DNA of 64,000 nucleotides from Pseudomonas sp. KU26590 (GCF_026153515.1 NZ_CP110644.1:4121501-4185500), one strand, 5' to 3'; positions 39,206 to 48,613 are shown, counted from the stretch's first letter. Notes: a model not told the origin generated them from the letters alone. Program-made: numbers and translations.

Positions 39206-39661
39206 ATGATGAACACCACGACACAAGCAGATGCCTGCATTCAGGCACTGGGCAAACAACTGGGCACCGCCTTGCAGCTCGAAAACGGCGTGTGCGCGCT
39301 GTTCGACGAGGGCCGCGAAGTGGTCATCATCGAGATCCCCGCGGCGGGCGACGTCGCGATCCTGCATTGCCAACTGTCGCTGCGTCCCGACCCGGGCCTG
39401 TATGAGCGGCTGATGAGGCTCAACTTCGACAGCGGCGCCATGGGTGGCTGCTGGCTGGCCCTGGATGAGCAGCACGCGGTGCGCCTGTGCACGCAACTGC
39501 CGCTCAACGCCCTCGATGAACTGACGTTCGTGGATTGGGTGCAAGGGTTTGTTCTGCAGACCCGTGACGTTGCCGGTCTGCTGCAGCAGCGCGCTGCATC
39601 GCCGGCAAAGACACCGATTCATGCACAGGGACAGGGCGGCCTGTCGCGGCGGATCGGCTGA
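39206..39661 (+). CDS. avrF: CesT-family type III chaperone for the AvrE-like effector
   Basis: A 151-residue acidic protein of the CesT/DspF/AvrF class. It has the short alpha-beta fold pattern (LGTALQLENGVCALFDEGREVVII, then LHCQLSLRPDPGLYERLMRLNFDSG, CWLALDEQHAVRLCTQLPL). Class I chaperones of this kind bind the effector's N-terminal region and are usually encoded next to it. It lies 55 bp behind the effector gene, the same order as dspE-dspF, and probably shares its hrp-box promoter. A second ATG follows immediately. The last 25 residues are a flexible basic tail longer than usual. Confidence 0.85.
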   Translation: MMNTTTQADACIQALGKQLGTALQLENGVCALFDEGREVVIIEIPAAGDVAILHCQLSLRPDPGLYERLMRLNFDSGAMGGCWLALDEQHAVRLCTQLPLNALDELTFVDWVQGFVLQTRDVAGLLQQRAASPAKTPIHAQGQGGLSRRIG

Positions 39662-39821
39662 CCTCGCGCCGGCGCACGGATGCTGCAACGGGAAATCAGG
39701 TCGCTGACGCTTTCAGTGCTGGGCATGGCGCTTTCAAACTTGCCGGAATGCCATCTCTCGACGATTCTCTATGCACGGCCAGCTTGGCCGTGCTCACAAG
39801 AAACGCGCCGGAGAGGCCAGC

Positions 39822-40268
39822 ATGACGACCGTAGCCGAACTACTGAAGTTGAAAGACCCGCATCACGCTGACGTCCACACCGTCGGTCCCGGGGAGATGG
39901 TCATCGAGGCGATCAAGTTGATGGCCGAGAAAAACATCGGTGCCGTGCCGGTGGTGCGCGACGGCAAGGTGGTAGGCATCGTCAGCGAGCGTGATTACGC
40001 CCGCAAGATGGAGCTCAAGGGCCGCGCCTCGGCCGGCACCCCGGTCAGCGACATCATGACCCACGACGTACAGACCGTGGGTTCGCAGCACACGGTCGAC
40101 CACTGCATGAACATCATGACCGACCGCCGATTGCGCCACTTACCAGTGGTGGATGAGGGCCGACTGATCGGCTTGTTGTCCATCGGCGACCTGGTCAAGG
40201 AGGCTATTGCGGAACAGGCCAGGCTGATCGAAAAAATGCAGGAATACATTCGCGGCGAAAGCTACTGA
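39822..40268 (+). CDS. Paired CBS-domain protein
   Basis: A 148-residue protein made of two CBS domains. CBS1 is about 10-70 (VIEAIKLMAEKNIGAVPVV, GIVSERDYARKM) and CBS2 about 75-135 (TVDHCMNIMTDRRLRHLPVV, GLLSIGDLVKEAI). Stand-alone CBS pairs bind adenine nucleotides and act as energy or redox sensors; the partner is unknown. GAGAGG precedes the ATG at 39822. It is convergent with the chemoreceptor gene across a bidirectional terminator. Confidence 0.9.
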   Translation: MTTVAELLKLKDPHHADVHTVGPGEMVIEAIKLMAEKNIGAVPVVRDGKVVGIVSERDYARKMELKGRASAGTPVSDIMTHDVQTVGSQHTVDHCMNIMTDRRLRHLPVVDEGRLIGLLSIGDLVKEAIAEQARLIEKMQEYIRGESY

Positions 40269-40282
40269 ATCCACACACGTAA

Positions 40283-40309
40283 AAGCCGGAGCTTCAAGGG
40301 CTCCGGCTT
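40283..40309. terminator. Hairpin between convergent genes
   Basis: A perfect 10-bp stem, AAGCCGGAGC with GCTCCGGCTT, and a 7-base loop. It lies between the CBS gene (ending 40268) and the chemoreceptor gene (ending 40337). The flanks are A-rich on the left and T-containing on the right, so it may stop transcription in both directions. Confidence 0.75.
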
Positions 40310-40336
40310 GCTTTGCACGAGTGAATGGATGGCCGG

Positions 40337-42331
40337 TTAGCGAACCTTGAAGCGATCGATCATCGCCACCAGCCGCTCGTTGGACGCCATCAGCGCGTCT
40401 ACGCTGGTGTCGGTCTGCTGACCACAGCCCACCAGTTCACCGACCATGTGCCGAATGGCGATCATGTTCTGGTTGATCTCCTCGGTCACCGCGCTCTGCT
40501 CCTCCGCCGCCGTTGCAATGTGCGCGCTGAGGTCATGAATGCGCAGCACCGAACCTGCCATCCCGTCCAGGCCCTCGTTGACCCGCGACGTGCGATCGGC
40601 CGTGGACTGGCAACTGATCTTGGTTTTTTCCATCGCGCCCACCGCGGTGCTGACGCCCTGCTCCAGTCGCGCAAGCATTTCGTTGATCTCGGACGTGCTC
40701 TGCTGGGTGCGACCGGCCAGCGCCCGCACCTCGTCGGCCACCACGGCAAAGCCTCGGCCCTGCTCGCCGGCCCGCGCCGCTTCGATGGCCGCGTTGAGCG
40801 CCAACAGGTTGGTTTGCTGAGCAATGCCGCCTATGACCCCGAGCACGTCGGTGATGCGCTTGGCGTCAACCTGCATTTCCTGCACATACCGGGTGGCGTC
40901 TTCAACTTCTGCCACCAACGCCCGCACGCTGACCGACGCTTCGTCGACGACGTCACGGGAACGCTGCGCGGCATCGTTCGCCGATTGGGTAAAGCTCGCC
41001 GTCTGCGTAGCACTCTCGGCAACGCTGTCGGCGGTGGCGCTCATCTCGTTGATCGCGGTCACCGCCTGATCGGTTTCCGAGGCGTGGCGATTGAGGATCT
41101 GGTTGATGTTGCGCGACTGATCCTGCAACTGCAGCAGGCCGGCGGAAATCTGCTCGGTGCCACTGCGCACCTCGACAATCATGGCTTGCTGGAAGGCGAT
41201 GAACTTGTTGATCGAGTGGCCGACCGCGTCCAGTTCGTCTTCACCCTTGATCGGAATACGGCGGGTCAGGTCGGCTTCACCCGAAGACAGCGCGTCGATG
41301 TTGGTGCGCAGAACGGTCAGACGTGCCAGCAGCCGATGGAAAGCAAAGCCCAGCACCACCAGCAACAGAATGACCAGTGGAATCTGCAACCAGCCCAGGG
41401 TCTTCAGCACTTCGGTACTGCTGGCGGTGAGCATGGCGGTCGGCAGCGAGGTGGCGATCATCCACGGCGTGCCCACGACGGGACGCAGGAAGAAGGTCAG
41501 GTCACCCAGTTGCGGGTCGATGTATTCCTGGGAATACACGCCGTCGCCGGAGACTTGACCCAGACCGTCCTGAATGGCTTTGGCGAACATCGACTGGCCG
41601 CTGAAGCCGGAAATGTTCTTGAGGATGATTTCGCCGGGGATGCGGCTCTGGTTAGTGAGGATCTTGCCGTCGCGCTCGACGATCATCACCTGACCCTGAA
41701 TGTCTTTTTCCTTTTCCTGGATCAGGCCGTTGAAGAAGCCCAGGGTGACGTCGATGGTCGAAACGCCGTACAGCGCGCCATCCTTGTAGATGCCCATCGC
41801 GCAATTGGTGCGCGGCTGCGGGCTGGCTTCGTCCTGATAGGCCGCCGCCCAGGCGCATTTGCCTTTGGGTGCGTTCTGCCCGGCGCGGTGCCACGGCTGT
41901 TCCCAGTAGTTGGGCGCGGGGTCGGAGTTCCAGAACGTGCTCACCACCAGTTGGCCGCTGCCGTCACGGTGGAAAAACGAGCTGTACTTGTTGCGCCCCG
42001 GGGTGCGCTTGTCCGGCATCGGCCACACGCCGCCGCCGAAGACTTTCTGATCGCCATATTGATCAACCAGGCCTGGCAGCACCTTGTCGATGCCATCGCT
42101 GTCCAGTAGCGGCACCGCCTGGGTAATCGCCCGGGACTGGGCCTCTACGCGGGCCAGGTCCGACAGAATACGCGTGCCGATCTGATCGACCTGACTCAGC
42201 ACCACTTTTTCCTGAGTCTCCCGCACCTTGGGCGTGACGAAATGCACGATCCCCTGCTCGGTGATCACTGCGATCACCAGGATCAACGCCACAAATATGA
42301 CCGTATAACGCGCCTGCACTGTTTTGAACAT
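40337..42331 (-). CDS. Methyl-accepting chemotaxis protein with periplasmic Cache-type sensor
   Basis: A 664-residue transmembrane chemoreceptor. Helix 1 (about 5-27) and helix 2 (about 320-340) bracket a periplasmic sensor of the large dCache type. Marks in the sensor are [42 protein letters not shown] and [19 protein letters not shown] linker follows (about 345-400). The cytoplasmic signalling tip reads [20 protein letters not shown]. Chemoreceptors of this type bind small ligands such as organic acids or polyamines; the ligand is not readable. I chose 42331 because GGGG stands at the right distance. The ATG at 42343 would add four residues. Confidence 0.92.
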   Translation of the reverse strand: MFKTVQARYTVIFVALILVIAVITEQGIVHFVTPKVRETQEKVVLSQVDQIGTRILSDLARVEAQSRAITQAVPLLDSDGIDKVLPGLVDQYGDQKVFGGGVWPMPDKRTPGRNKYSSFFHRDGSGQLVVSTFWNSDPAPNYWEQPWHRAGQNAPKGKCAWAAAYQDEASPQPRTNCAMGIYKDGALYGVSTIDVTLGFFNGLIQEKEKDIQGQVMIVERDGKILTNQSRIPGEIILKNISGFSGQSMFAKAIQDGLGQVSGDGVYSQEYIDPQLGDLTFFLRPVVGTPWMIATSLPTAMLTASSTEVLKTLGWLQIPLVILLLVVLGFAFHRLLARLTVLRTNIDALSSGEADLTRRIPIKGEDELDAVGHSINKFIAFQQAMIVEVRSGTEQISAGLLQLQDQSRNINQILNRHASETDQAVTAINEMSATADSVAESATQTASFTQSANDAAQRSRDVVDEASVSVRALVAEVEDATRYVQEMQVDAKRITDVLGVIGGIAQQTNLLALNAAIEAARAGEQGRGFAVVADEVRALAGRTQQSTSEINEMLARLEQGVSTAVGAMEKTKISCQSTADRTSRVNEGLDGMAGSVLRIHDLSAHIATAAEEQSAVTEEINQNMIAIRHMVGELVGCGQQTDTSVDALMASNERLVAMIDRFKVR

Positions 42332-42622
42332 CGTCGACCCCATGTCAGATATTTTGTAATTGTTTTTGAATATTCCTGATGAGCTATCGACCGAATGCCG
42401 ACAAGGATGAGGGGCCAAAAAAAAGGTTTTGCCCGGTGCAGCAGGGCGTCATCTCACCATCGGCGTTCTGTCGGCGGCAAACCCGCCGCCTTTTGGTGTC
42501 ACCTCTACGGCGAGTCGGCCACCACGTCGGCTTTCATGCAAATGATTCCCTCATCCATTTGACGCAGCCCTCGGCTTTCACCAAGCTAGCCGCCTTCGCA
42601 TGATTTTCAGGAAACACCCCGC

Positions 42623-43783
42623 GTGATGACCACAAGCCTGCACTGGCGCCGTTTCGTATTCTGCCTCGCTCCACTGATCGCCCTGCTCGCTGCCTGCGAC
42701 GGCGGCGCGCCGAAAACCAAGCCCTCCGAAGCGACGACCTACGTCAGCGTCGAGTGGGATAAACTGCCGGCGGTGAACGACACCGACCTGATGGCGGGCT
42801 ATAACAGCTGGTTCTCGGCGTGCAAGCGCCTGGCCAAGGACCCGGTCTGGGGTGGCACATGCGCCCTCGCCGCCCAGGTGCCGCAAAACCCGGCCGCCGT
42901 GCGCGATTTCCTCAAGAATCAGCTGCAGGTCTACAGCCTGCGCTCCTCCGAGCACGGCGCAAACGGCCTGATCACCGGCTATTACGAACCGATCTATAAA
43001 GGCAGCGAGCAGCGCAACGATGAGCACCCGGTGGCGGTGTATGGCGTGCCCGATGACCTGATCATCGTCAACCTCGACAGCATCTATCCCGAGCTCAAGG
43101 GCAAGCGCCTGCGCGGACGCCTGGATGGCCGTGTGCTGCGTCCCTACGACGATGCCGCGACCATCGGCAACAAAGGCGCCAATGCCCCCGTGCTGGCCTG
43201 GCTGGAAAACCCCATCGACCTGCAGTTCCTGCAAATTCAGGGGTCGGGTCGGGTCCAGCTGGAAAGCGGCCGTCAGCTGCGCATCGCCTACGCCGACCAG
43301 AACGGCTACCCGTACAAGCCGATCGGCCGCTGGCTGGTGGAGCAAGGCCAATTGACCAAGGACGAAGTGTCCATGGGCCGCATCCGCGATTGGGCGATTG
43401 CGCACCCCGAGCGTGTCAATGAATTGCTGGGCAGCAACCCAAGCTACGTGTTCTTCACCCTGCGCCCGGACAGCACCGAAGGCCCGCGCGGCTCGCTGAA
43501 TGTGCCGCTGACCGCCGGCTACAGCGTGGCGATTGATCGCAAGGTGATCCCCCTCGGCAGCCTGTTGTGGCTGTCGTCGACCCGCCCCGACGGCACGCCG
43601 CTGGTACGCCCGGTCGCGGCCCAGGACACTGGAGGCGCCATCGCCGGCGAAGTCCGTGCTGACATGTTCTGGGGCACCGGCGACGCGGCCGGCGAGCTGG
43701 CCGGGAACATGAAGCAACAAGGGCAGATCTGGATGCTGTGGCCCAAAGGCGCCGCCCTGCCTGACGCCAAGCCCAAGGACTGA
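42623..43783 (+). CDS. mltA: Membrane-bound lytic murein transglycosylase A
   Basis: A 386-residue lipoprotein. The signal peptide ends in the lipobox LLAAC (C25), so it is anchored in the outer membrane. The MltA domain runs from about 100 (GLITGYYEPIYKGS, GRVQLESGRQLRIAYADQNGYPYK in pieces). The C-terminal 3D domain follows, with the catalytic aspartate in AQDTGGAIAG (about D335) and ADMFWG. MltA cleaves peptidoglycan glycan strands to form 1,6-anhydro ends. Translation may begin at GTG 42623 or the next codon, ATG 42626; AGGAAAC stands upstream. Confidence 0.93.
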   Translation: MMTTSLHWRRFVFCLAPLIALLAACDGGAPKTKPSEATTYVSVEWDKLPAVNDTDLMAGYNSWFSACKRLAKDPVWGGTCALAAQVPQNPAAVRDFLKNQLQVYSLRSSEHGANGLITGYYEPIYKGSEQRNDEHPVAVYGVPDDLIIVNLDSIYPELKGKRLRGRLDGRVLRPYDDAATIGNKGANAPVLAWLENPIDLQFLQIQGSGRVQLESGRQLRIAYADQNGYPYKPIGRWLVEQGQLTKDEVSMGRIRDWAIAHPERVNELLGSNPSYVFFTLRPDSTEGPRGSLNVPLTAGYSVAIDRKVIPLGSLLWLSSTRPDGTPLVRPVAAQDTGGAIAGEVRADMFWGTGDAAGELAGNMKQQGQIWMLWPKGAALPDAKPKD

Positions 43784-43789
43784 TAGCCC

Positions 43790-44395
43790 ATGAGCCCAGC
43801 CACTGTCCCCAGCGAGTACGTGACCTTGACCGGCGATCGAGTGGAGCTCGTGCCGCTCGAAACGCATCATGCGCCACTGCTGGTGCGCGCGGCCGAGGAC
43901 GGTGAGCTGTGGAATATGAAGGTGACAGTGATTCCGGGGCCGTCCACGGCGCAGCACTATGTGGATAGCGCATTGGCCGGTCGAGCCGCCGGCACCGTCA
44001 TGCCGTTCGCGATTGTGCAGCGCAGTTCAGGTGAGGTCGTCGGCAGCACGCGTTTCTGGAAGATCGACCGCCATAACCGCAAGCTGGAAATCGGCCATAC
44101 CTGGCTCGGGCAATCGGTGCAGCGCTCGGGGCTGAACACCGAGATGAAATACCTGCTGCTGCGTTACGCCTTCGAGGTGATGCAGTGCGTGCGCGTGCAG
44201 TTCACCACCGACGAGCTGAACGAGAATTCCCGCGCCGCGATCCTGCGCATCGGCGCGCGTCAGGAAGGCATCGTGCGCCACGAGCGGATCATGCCCGACG
44301 GTCGCAAACGTAACTCCGTGCGCTTCAGCATCATCGATGACGAATGGCCCGAGGTGAAGACGATGCTTGAGGCCCGTATGGCGCAGGCTATCTGA
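43790..44395 (+). CDS. RimJ/RimL-type N-acetyltransferase
   Basis: A 201-residue GNAT protein of the RimJ/RimL subgroup. Typical points are LTGDRVELVPLE at the N-terminus, IGHTWLGQSVQRSGLNTEMK (about 100-119), VRVQFTTDELNENSRAAILRIGA and GIVRHERIMPDGRKRNSV. Related enzymes acetylate protein N-termini or small amines; the target is unknown. It starts 6 bp after the mltA stop and may be co-transcribed with it. Confidence 0.87.
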   Translation: MSPATVPSEYVTLTGDRVELVPLETHHAPLLVRAAEDGELWNMKVTVIPGPSTAQHYVDSALAGRAAGTVMPFAIVQRSSGEVVGSTRFWKIDRHNRKLEIGHTWLGQSVQRSGLNTEMKYLLLRYAFEVMQCVRVQFTTDELNENSRAAILRIGARQEGIVRHERIMPDGRKRNSVRFSIIDDEWPEVKTMLEARMAQAI

Positions 44396-44508
44396 TGCAA
44401 GGGTGGGTTGGAGACCACGTTTAACCGAGGCTGCCAGATGCAGGTTGAACTGAAATCGGTTTCAGGTATCACAGCATGCTTGTTCCCGGAAACCCTTCTC
44501 GATCGCCC

Positions 44509-45720
44509 ATGAATACCTCCCACTCCCCGCAACATTTCAACATGGGCTGGCTGCTGTTCGCCCTCGCCATGGGCGCGTTCGCGATCGGCACCACCGAATT
44601 CGCGTCAATGACCCTGCTGCCGTTCATTGCCAGTGAGTTCCAGGTCACCCAGCCGCTGGCCGGGCATGCCATCAGTGCCTATGCCTTGGGCGTTGTCATC
44701 GGCTCGCCGGTGATCATGGTCCTCGGTGTGCGCCTGCCTCGTCGCGCCTTGCTGGTGGCGCTCGCCGCCTTCATCGGGATCGCCAACGCGTTGAGCGCCG
44801 TGGCGCCTTCGCTGCCATGGCTGGTGTTTTTCCGCTTTCTCAGCGGGTTTCCCCACGGCGCGTACTTCGGCGTGGCCATGCTGCTGGCCGCTTCGCTGGT
44901 GCCCAAGAATCGTCGCGCCCAAGCGGTTTCCCGGGTGTTCATGGGGCTGACCATCGCCACCATCATCGGCGTGCCGTTCGCCACCTGGATCGGCCAGACC
45001 ATCGGCTGGCGCTGGGGCATGGCCATTGTCTCCGGGCTCGCCGTCCTCACCGCCGTGCTGATCCGTTTCCTGGCACCCGCTACTCCCGCTGAAGCTGACG
45101 CCAGCCCCTTGCGGGAACTCAATGCCCTGCGCTCGCGGCAGGTCTGGCTCACCCTGGGCATTGCCGGCATCGGCTTCGGCGGGATCTTCTGCGTGTACAC
45201 CTATCTGGCGGCCACGCTGATCGAGGTCACCCACGCTTCCGCTTTCATGATCCCGGTGGTGATGGCCGTGTTTGGCCTGGGCACCACAGTGGGCAATCTG
45301 GTCTGCGGCTGGGCTGCGGACCGCGCCACGATGCTCGCCGCTGGCGTGTCGCTGGGCTTCACCGCACTCGTACTGGCGCTGTACCCCTCGGCCACGGACA
45401 ATCTCTGGCTGCTCATTCCGCTGGTGTTTTTCATTGGCTGCGGCGTGGGTCTGGCGGCCATCCTTCAGACCCGTCTGATGGACGTGGCGCCGAACGCCCA
45501 ATCACTGGCCGGGGCACTGGTGCAAAGCGCCTTCAATGTGGCCAACGCCATCGGCCCGCTGGTGGGCGGCGTGGTGATTGCCGCAGGCTTCGGTTTGCCG
45601 GCCACGGGTTATGCGGCAGCGGCATTGACGCTGGGCGGGCTGGGCATGTGGTATTGGGCGCTGATGGACGCGCGGCGGGCTGATCGCCGCGTTGACCGGC
45701 AGGCCTGCGGGTCAGTCTGA
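44509..45720 (+). CDS. MFS exporter, DHA1/AraJ-like
   Basis: A 403-residue major facilitator with twelve helices. The beginning (LLFALAMGAFAIGTTEFASMTLLP) and motif-A region (SAYALGVVIGSPVIMVLGVRLPRR, read in pieces) fit the DHA1 arabinose-efflux/AraJ-type permeases, as do FLSGFPHGAYFG and GQTIGWRWGM. Relatives export sugars or drugs; the substrate is unknown. An upstream ATG at 44476 has a slightly better AGG site and would add 11 residues, so the start is uncertain. Confidence 0.87.
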   Translation: MNTSHSPQHFNMGWLLFALAMGAFAIGTTEFASMTLLPFIASEFQVTQPLAGHAISAYALGVVIGSPVIMVLGVRLPRRALLVALAAFIGIANALSAVAPSLPWLVFFRFLSGFPHGAYFGVAMLLAASLVPKNRRAQAVSRVFMGLTIATIIGVPFATWIGQTIGWRWGMAIVSGLAVLTAVLIRFLAPATPAEADASPLRELNALRSRQVWLTLGIAGIGFGGIFCVYTYLAATLIEVTHASAFMIPVVMAVFGLGTTVGNLVCGWAADRATMLAAGVSLGFTALVLALYPSATDNLWLLIPLVFFIGCGVGLAAILQTRLMDVAPNAQSLAGALVQSAFNVANAIGPLVGGVVIAAGFGLPATGYAAAALTLGGLGMWYWALMDARRADRRVDRQACGSV

Positions 45721-45795
45721 AGCCGCGAGGTGTTGGATTGCGGCGTTGATCCGAGCTTCGCCCTGACACCGCGCCTGGGCGAGCTCTAGACTCAA

Positions 45796-45999
45796 TCACA
45801 CGTCGGGGTCTGCCTCATCGGGCGACGGGAACAACGTATCGACCTTGTGCTTGCTTGAAGTGCGGACCGGCGCCATGGCAGCGGACTCCGCCAGGCGTGT
45901 CGCCATTTCCCAGTGACGGGACTCCTGCCCTTCAGGCTTGCCTTCGGTTTCCCAGATCAACTGGGCCAACTGACGAACAGTGTCTTCGTCGACATTCAT
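45796..45999 (-). CDS. DUF2934 small protein
   Basis: A 67-residue acidic protein. The N-terminal part (VRQLAQLIWETEGKPEGQES, then RHWEMATRL) is the DUF2934 motif, an amphipathic helix pair with W-E-x-E-G-x-P-E-G-x-x-x-x-H-W. Function is unknown; such genes often lie near other small stress-related genes. GGGGGA precedes the ATG at 45999. The longer open frame upstream to 46263 is not family-like. Confidence 0.72.
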   Translation of the reverse strand: MNVDEDTVRQLAQLIWETEGKPEGQESRHWEMATRLAESAAMAPVRTSSKHKVDTLFPSPDEADPDV

Positions 46000-46204
46000 G
46001 CGTATCCCCCATTTATGCTTGCGCAAGACAGCGGCCGGCGCTAGAGCGGTGCCGAATCCATCGTCCGCTACGGTACCCGCCATGAACAGTACCAGGCGAT
46101 AACGAGGGTAAATGACGGGCGTGCAAAGGCCGGCAAACGCAAGCCGGCCGCTGGTCGGACTTAACGGATCCACCGGAAATCGACGGCGAACCACGATGGC
46201 GTCC

Positions 46205-46537
46205 TCAATCCCTGTTGCGTTTAAGCAACAGGCTGGCCACCAGGCCCAGGCCGGCTGCAACACCGACGGCCGCCCAGGGATGGGTCGTCACGTAGGATTT
46301 GGCATTGCCCACCGCGCGGGTCAGCGCAGGTTGGGCGTCCATTTCGATCTCGGTCACCGCGCTGGTGCCACGGGCGAGAAAATCCTTGAGCCGCTCATGG
46401 GCCTGGGTGGTGCGATCCTCGTTCAAGGCATCCCCTGCCGCCAGCAAGGCATTGGTCTCATCGAGAAAAGTGTTCAGCTCGGAACGGGTTTTCTGATAAA
46501 GATCGTCACGCAGTTTTTCTGTGATATCGCTTGCCAT
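46205..46537 (-). CDS. DUF883/ElaB-family membrane-anchored protein
   Basis: A 110-residue protein of the DUF883 (ElaB/YqjD) family. It has a long charged helix (about 1-75, KLRDDLYQKTRSELNTFLDE), then VTTHPWAAVGVAAGLGLVASLLL as a C-terminal membrane anchor, and RNRD at the end. ElaB and YqjD are C-tail-anchored inner-membrane proteins linked to ribosomes and stationary-phase stress in E. coli. AGGAGGCAG lies upstream of the ATG at 46537. Confidence 0.88.
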   Translation of the reverse strand: MASDITEKLRDDLYQKTRSELNTFLDETNALLAAGDALNEDRTTQAHERLKDFLARGTSAVTEIEMDAQPALTRAVGNAKSYVTTHPWAAVGVAAGLGLVASLLLKRNRD

Positions 46538-46705
46538 GATAATTCTGCCTCCTGGGTGTGAGAAAGGTTGACTGAAGCGCCAATCGATTCGTTCCAGTGA
46601 CTTTGAAAAAACCCCTTTTTGCCGCCCTGCACGTGTTGAAGCAGCGCTCGCTGTGCAGGCTGAATCGGGACTCAATCGCCGTATAACGTGTTCAAAAGGG
46701 ACTCC

Positions 46706-47260
46706 ATGAAAGTCGTGTCGATCCTCGGCCTGCCCGCCGACCAACAGGCCCACGTCCGGCTACTGCGCAATCAGCCAGACGTGCGCAAGTTCATGTACAC
46801 GGACCATGAGATCAGCGAGGCCGAGCATCTCAACTGGCTTGAGGGCCTGCGTAGCAGTTCACGGCAGCAGGTCTTCGTGGTGGTGATTGAGGGCGCGCCG
46901 GTGGGCGTCGTCGCTCTGAGCGCCATCAACACTACCCACCGCACTGCAGACTGGGCCTTTTATCTGGACACCACGCTGCAAGGCAAAGGCCTTGGCAGTC
47001 AGGTGGAGTGGTGGATACTCGACTACGCGTTCGGCACCGCAGGGCTGGAAAAACTCAACTGCGAAGTGCTCGAGATCAACCCGGCGGTGATCAAGATGCA
47101 CCAGAAGTTCGGCTTCGTGACTGAGGGCGTGCGGCGGGAAAATATTATTCGCGATGGCAAACGCATCAACGTGGTGTTGCTGGGCATTACCAAAGGCGAA
47201 TGGCACGCGCAGCGGCCCAAGGTGTTAGCTGCCGTGGAGCGGATTGCGGGGCGTCGCTAG
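46706..47260 (+). CDS. PseH-like GNAT acetyltransferase
   Basis: A 184-residue GNAT protein resembling PseH, the N-acetyltransferase that finishes the aminosugar in pseudaminic acid synthesis. Points of likeness are VRLLRNQPDVRKFMYTDHEI (about 16-35), GVVALSAINTTHRTADWAFYLD, and EKLNCEVLEINPAVIKMHQKFGF with TEGVRR. No other pse gene is in the window, so pseudaminic acid as the pathway is only suggestive. AAAGGGA precedes the ATG at 46706. Confidence 0.72.
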   Translation: MKVVSILGLPADQQAHVRLLRNQPDVRKFMYTDHEISEAEHLNWLEGLRSSSRQQVFVVVIEGAPVGVVALSAINTTHRTADWAFYLDTTLQGKGLGSQVEWWILDYAFGTAGLEKLNCEVLEINPAVIKMHQKFGFVTEGVRRENIIRDGKRINVVLLGITKGEWHAQRPKVLAAVERIAGRR

Positions 47261-47318
47261 CGGACTGGCCGACCATGTTGAACATGTTTAAAAGGTTTAA
47301 GGCGTGCCCACTGGCTGA

Positions 47319-47537
47319 TCACGCGATGTTCAGTAACCGCACCGCTGGACGCTCATCGGCTTTGCAGTACAGATAGTCGCGCCATTGCCTGAAAGCGCTC
47401 TGCTGCCGCACGAAAGCCTTTTCCCACTGAGTACCACCGATATGGTCGACGGGGATAGACATCATCTGCTCCGTGGCCTTGTCCAGCTCGCTAATCAGGT
47501 CGAGTGCGTTAGGAATATCGTTGATCTGAGGTCTCAT
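47319..47537 (-). CDS. Small unknown protein (paralogue of the 48.1-kb protein)
   Basis: A 72-residue protein of unknown function. Its central region (LISELDKATEQMMSIPVD, then QWEKAFVRQQSAFRQWRDYLY) aligns with the protein at 48115-48393 (LLDELNRATAELMSM, then QWQRAHRRQQAAFAAWLVYI). Both are predicted helical and cytoplasmic. The alignment to a neighbouring frame supports a real gene. Its start is preceded by GGACCCCGG. Confidence 0.6.
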   Translation of the reverse strand: MRPQINDIPNALDLISELDKATEQMMSIPVDHIGGTQWEKAFVRQQSAFRQWRDYLYCKADERPAVRLLNIA

Positions 47538-47644
47538 CCGGGGTCCCTTATTTTTTTTGGCTAGTACATTGAGTAGCCAACCCCTTGATAGTGCTCACGC
47601 TCCGACGAGTGGCTCATTTGTGTAACACAGTAGTCGTTGTGTAG

Positions 47645-47670
47645 GAAAAACCCCACGCAGGGTGGGGTTT
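47645..47670 (-). terminator. Intrinsic terminator of the 73-residue acidic protein gene
   Basis: On the minus strand AAACCCCAC and GTGGGGTTT form a 9-bp stem, ending in TTTTT. It lies 17 bp past the stop of the 47688-47909 gene. Confidence 0.8.
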
Positions 47671-47687
47671 GGTGTAAAGCGCCGCGT

Positions 47688-47909
47688 CTAGCTGTTGCCC
47701 GGCGATGGCTCCTCGTCTTCGTCGACAGGGGGATTATCGGGGATCTCCATCTCATCCAGGCCCTTGTTTCGAGCTGCGATGGCTGCGTCCTCATTATTGT
47801 CGATGCCTTCAGCCGAGTCTGCACTCGCGTCGGGATAAACCTCTTCTTTGCTGCCCGGCTCGGCTGGACCCTGATACGCGTTATCTGGCCCGTTGTCTTC
47901 GATACCCAT
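47688..47909 (-). CDS. Small acidic protein, unknown function
   Basis: A 73-residue, strongly acidic, probably disordered protein (DNNEDAAIAARNKGLDEME, then PDNPPVDEDEEPSP). No family is recognised. A clear intrinsic terminator follows directly, and GGAGG stands before the ATG, which together favour a real transcription unit. Confidence 0.6.
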   Translation of the reverse strand: MGIEDNGPDNAYQGPAEPGSKEEVYPDASADSAEGIDNNEDAAIAARNKGLDEMEIPDNPPVDEDEEPSPGNS

Positions 47910-48114
47910 GATGACCTCCAGTACGAGTCGCAGGAAATCTGCGCTTATAGGACAGAGGTGGATTGAGGGGGATTAGTGCCGGGGGATGGATGAGCGGTGT
48001 GTCGGCAAAGCGTTGCAGGTCGATTGGCCATGACGGGACATGGGCATGCCCGCCTGTGGTCCCGCTACGGTCACCGCACTAAGCAGTGTGCACGGTGACC
48101 GATACTCCGCCCGT

Positions 48115-48393
48115 TCAGCGAATGAAGCCATCAGCCGCTGGCAGACGCTTGACGACATGCTCAGCCTCAAGCGGCGCGCTTTTCGACCGGTTCTGAAATA
48201 CAGGGTCTTTTCTGATGTAGACCAGCCACGCGGCAAATGCAGCTTGCTGACGACGGTGCGCCCGTTGCCATTGCTCACGCCCGAACGCGGCACTGTCCAT
48301 GGACATCAGCTCTGCCGTGGCTCGATTGAGCTCATCCAGCAGGCGCCCGCTATCTTCGGCGTTCATATCTGAAGCAAACATATTTCTGCTCAT
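48115..48393 (-). CDS. Small unknown protein (paralogue of the 47.3-kb protein)
   Basis: About 92 residues from the ATG at 48393; starts at 48381 or 48366 are also possible because no ribosome binding site stands out. The central helix-rich part matches the protein at 47319-47537 (see there), with the conserved pattern EL-x-x-AT-x-x-x-MS-...-QW-...-RQQ-A-F. The C-terminal tail differs. Function unknown. It is the last likely backbone gene before the tRNA-scar region. Confidence 0.55.
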   Translation of the reverse strand: MSRNMFASDMNAEDSGRLLDELNRATAELMSMDSAAFGREQWQRAHRRQQAAFAAWLVYIRKDPVFQNRSKSAPLEAEHVVKRLPAADGFIR

Positions 48394-48522
48394 CACGAAG
48401 GGATTACTCTGACAGCGCAATCGACGCTTCATTGCAAATCGCCATGAGGGACGGACGGGCGGTAGCCATTTGCCGTCATTCGAGGGCGTGATCGGCGGTA
48501 TGTGTTGCACGGGGGAGTTGAG

Positions 48523-48564
48523 ATCAGGCATCAGGCATCAGTGATCAGTGATCAGTGATCAGTG
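48523..48564. repeat. Heptamer tandem repeat
   Basis: Six consecutive 7-bp units: ATCAGGC twice, then ATCAGTG four times. Non-coding, just left of the first attachment scar. Such tracts change length by slippage. Confidence 0.85.
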
Positions 48565-48613
48565 ATCGGACGGCATGCTCTCAAAACTGTTGTGTGAGTG
48601 AATGCGGCATACA

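Noticed and set aside
40325..42109. 594-codon plus-strand open frame
   Set aside because: Shadow of the chemoreceptor gene, which has full domain support on the other strand.
48523..48564. CRISPR array
   Set aside because: Units are 7 bp without spacers, and no cas genes are present.
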